Origin: Sclerotinia nivalis
Lineage: Eukaryota; Ascomycota; Leotiomycetes; Helotiales; Sclerotiniaceae
Assembly (NCBI GenBank): GCA_029531795.1
Contig: JAPEIS010000010.1
Location: forward strand, 124,001 to 188,000
Direction: 5' to 3'
Length of the DNA: 64,000 nucleotides
In this document: piece by piece, positions 62,652 through 64,000 of the stretch
Position numbering within the stretch: position 1 is the stretch's first letter
How the letters are laid out: the number at the start of each line of letters is the position of its first letter
Notes under the pieces: model-generated
The model's input: the letters and a program-made list of their open reading frames with translations, nothing else
The model's database searches: none
Told to the model about the DNA's origin: nothing
Made by a program: the position numbers and the translations under genes

Positions 62652-64000
62652 ATGTCGTTGAACGGTAGTCGTTCGGTTCTCAATCGATGGAAGAACAAAC
62701 GTACTCAATCTACCATTTCCGCACCACCTGAAACGGCTGGTGTGGCTAGACCAACCACGTCCGCCGGATTGAATTCTTGGACAGAGTACACGCCAAGCTC
62801 CGAAGAGCCATTTCAGAAAGCTGTTGAAGAAGCTGTCTTGAATGCTCTCAATAGCGATGCTTTCAGAAATGTCATTGCATCTCAAATCGATCCCGTGACC
62901 GCTGCTCTTTCTCGACAGCAAGAAAAGTTGAACGCTTTAAAGGCTACAACATTGAATCTTGAATCATCATTCAGTTCCTCAAACATCAAAGCTACTTTGG
63001 ATCCGGCTCTAAAGCCAATCAGTCAATTGATTGACGATGTTCCAGACACCGAGGACGAAATTGAATCTCTTGTGGAAGGTCAAAAGAAGATCTTGGAGAT
63101 TCTGAAGTCATTGGAGGAGCGATTAAGTGGAATCGATACGAAGTTTGAGGAGTTTGAGGAGAAAATAACGAGCCTCGATGGAGAGATTGTAAACGCAGAC
63201 TTGAGATCTGCTATCCGGTTCGGAGAACTCTCCAATGAACTTCAGGACCGAAACAAGATGCTTGGGGAGAGATTATGGTCGGTGGAAGGGGATCTGGGTA
63301 AGAAGATTGACGGTAGTCACCGCAAGTTGATAGGAATGGTTGAAGATCTAGGGAAATCTAGTCGAAATGTTATCAACAAGGTTTCTTCCATGGAATTTGA
63401 TTCATCATCCTCGAACTCTAGTAAGCTCGATGAGATGTTGAATGAAAACTCCCAGATGGTTGATAGGATGGAAAGCTTGAAGAAGAGTGTAACAAAGTTG
63501 GAAGAATCCCAGAAGAATATCCAAACCACTGAGAAGGGATTGGCTCGTAACATCCAAGAGGTCCGCGATATTGTCTCTTCCCTCAACACATCATCACTGG
63601 AACACCATTCGAAGAGATTAGATGACATCGAAAGGAGCATAATCACTGTTCGAAAGGAATTGGAAGGCCAGGGACATTTGGCATCTATCGACTCGAAATT
63701 ATTATCTACAAACACATCTCGTCTCAGCAATATCATCGAGCAGGTGACCAAGATTAACGAAGTAGTCGAATCTGTCAATGAACATGTCTCAGCGAATGAC
63801 CAATCTATACACATCTCTAACTCGGAGAGATTGGATACTCTTACCTCCACAACGACAACAGTGAAAGAGACTATCGACAGAGTCGAGCAACACGTGAGAA
63901 CATTGAACACATCTCAATTCGATGCTCACAGAGACAAGCTCACCATGATCGCATCAATGATGACCAGTTTCGCTGAATCAATGGCCGATATTCAAGATGG
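62652..64000 (+). CDS. Coiled-coil protein, 3' end outside the window
   Basis: The frame is open from ATG 62652 to the window end, 449 codons without a stop or intron. The N-terminus is basic and Ser/Thr-rich (SLNGSRSVLNRWKNKR, then SAPPETAGVARP). From about residue 50 on, the protein is mostly charged and helical with heptad-like spacing of Leu/Ile/Val, for example SLVEGQKKILEILKSLEERL and MVDRMESLKKSVTKLEESQ, so a long coiled coil is likely. No catalytic motif, membrane segment or signal peptide is visible. Structural, cytoskeletal or chromosome-associated roles are possible; none can be assigned. It is transcribed away from the gene-poor region. Confidence 0.82.
   Translation, partial: MSLNGSRSVLNRWKNKRTQSTISAPPETAGVARPTTSAGLNSWTEYTPSSEEPFQKAVEEAVLNALNSDAFRNVIASQIDPVTAALSRQQEKLNALKATTLNLESSFSSSNIKATLDPALKPISQLIDDVPDTEDEIESLVEGQKKILEILKSLEERLSGIDTKFEEFEEKITSLDGEIVNADLRSAIRFGELSNELQDRNKMLGERLWSVEGDLGKKIDGSHRKLIGMVEDLGKSSRNVINKVSSMEFDSSSSNSSKLDEMLNENSQMVDRMESLKKSVTKLEESQKNIQTTEKGLARNIQEVRDIVSSLNTSSLEHHSKRLDDIERSIITVRKELEGQGHLASIDSKLLSTNTSRLSNIIEQVTKINEVVESVNEHVSANDQSIHISNSERLDTLTSTTTTVKETIDRVEQHVRTLNTSQFDAHRDKLTMIASMMTSFAESMADIQD

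Noticed and set aside
63317..63910. 197-codon minus-strand open frame
   Set aside because: It is the antisense shadow of the coiled-coil gene; the plus frame has the coherent heptad pattern and a good start.

Overview
The window comes from a filamentous ascomycete. Genes carry short introns with GTATGT/GTAAGT-type donors and CTAAC/CTGAC branch points, and the repeats show the C-to-T/G-to-A decay (CpA to TpA) left by repeat-induced point mutation (RIP). Gene content (fungal nitrilase, BBE-like oxidase, GMC oxidase, CSC1-like channel) and the AT-island structure suggest a leotiomycete such as Sclerotiniaceae; that placement is inference, not shown by the sequence. The window has two compartments.

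Positions 1 to about 40,000 form an AT-rich, essentially gene-free island built by nested transposon insertion. The layers can be separated by their target-site duplications (TSDs). A Ty1/copia remnant (76-3.43 kb) abuts a 5'-truncated Ty3/gypsy remnant F (3.44-4.57 kb, continuing at 11.33-12.33 kb). A full chromovirus A (4573-11322, minus, TSD TATAG) sits inside F. A Tc1/mariner element (12334-13710, TSD TA) separates F from a second gypsy remnant G (13.7-16.1 kb). A 391-bp MITE with 84-bp terminal inverted repeats is split by chromovirus C (16210-23299, minus, TSD CTCGA), which itself holds a solo LTR (20784-20996, TSD ATCGA). Next come gypsy element D (23623-29416, minus, TSD ATCTC) and chromovirus E (30102-37553, plus, TSD AGATA). 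E contains two nearly identical 285-bp solo LTRs in opposite orientation. A, C, E and the partial LTR at 1-75 are one family (163-bp LTR); D and the solo LTR in C are a second family; the 285-bp LTRs are a third. The island ends with a much younger Fot1/pogo-like DNA transposon (38097-39947) whose 547-codon transposase is broken by one stop.

From about 40.3 kb base composition and coding density are normal. In order: a methyltransferase-fold protein (minus), a beta-carbonic anhydrase (plus), a CSC1/OSCA-type channel gene (minus) that carries three lesions and looks like a young pseudogene, then four minus-strand metabolic genes: nitrilase, secreted BBE-like FAD oxidase, short-chain dehydrogenase and secreted GMC oxidoreductase. 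A 5'-truncated arylsulfotransferase-like fragment (plus) follows, then a 3.4-kb gene-poor stretch, then a coiled-coil protein gene (plus) that runs off the right end. The four adjacent redox/nitrile enzymes could be a small accessory catabolic group, but there is no biosynthetic backbone gene, regulator or transporter to make this a defined cluster.

I found no tRNA, rRNA or CRISPR array. Exon boundaries were inferred by eye from splice signals and reading-frame continuity. I did not find a clearly new biological system; the most unusual items are the hairpin-packed LTR family, the two unmutated inverted solo LTRs inside a mutated element, the Fot1-like element with doubled motifs in its inverted repeats and a C-terminal zinc knuckle, and the decaying channel gene.
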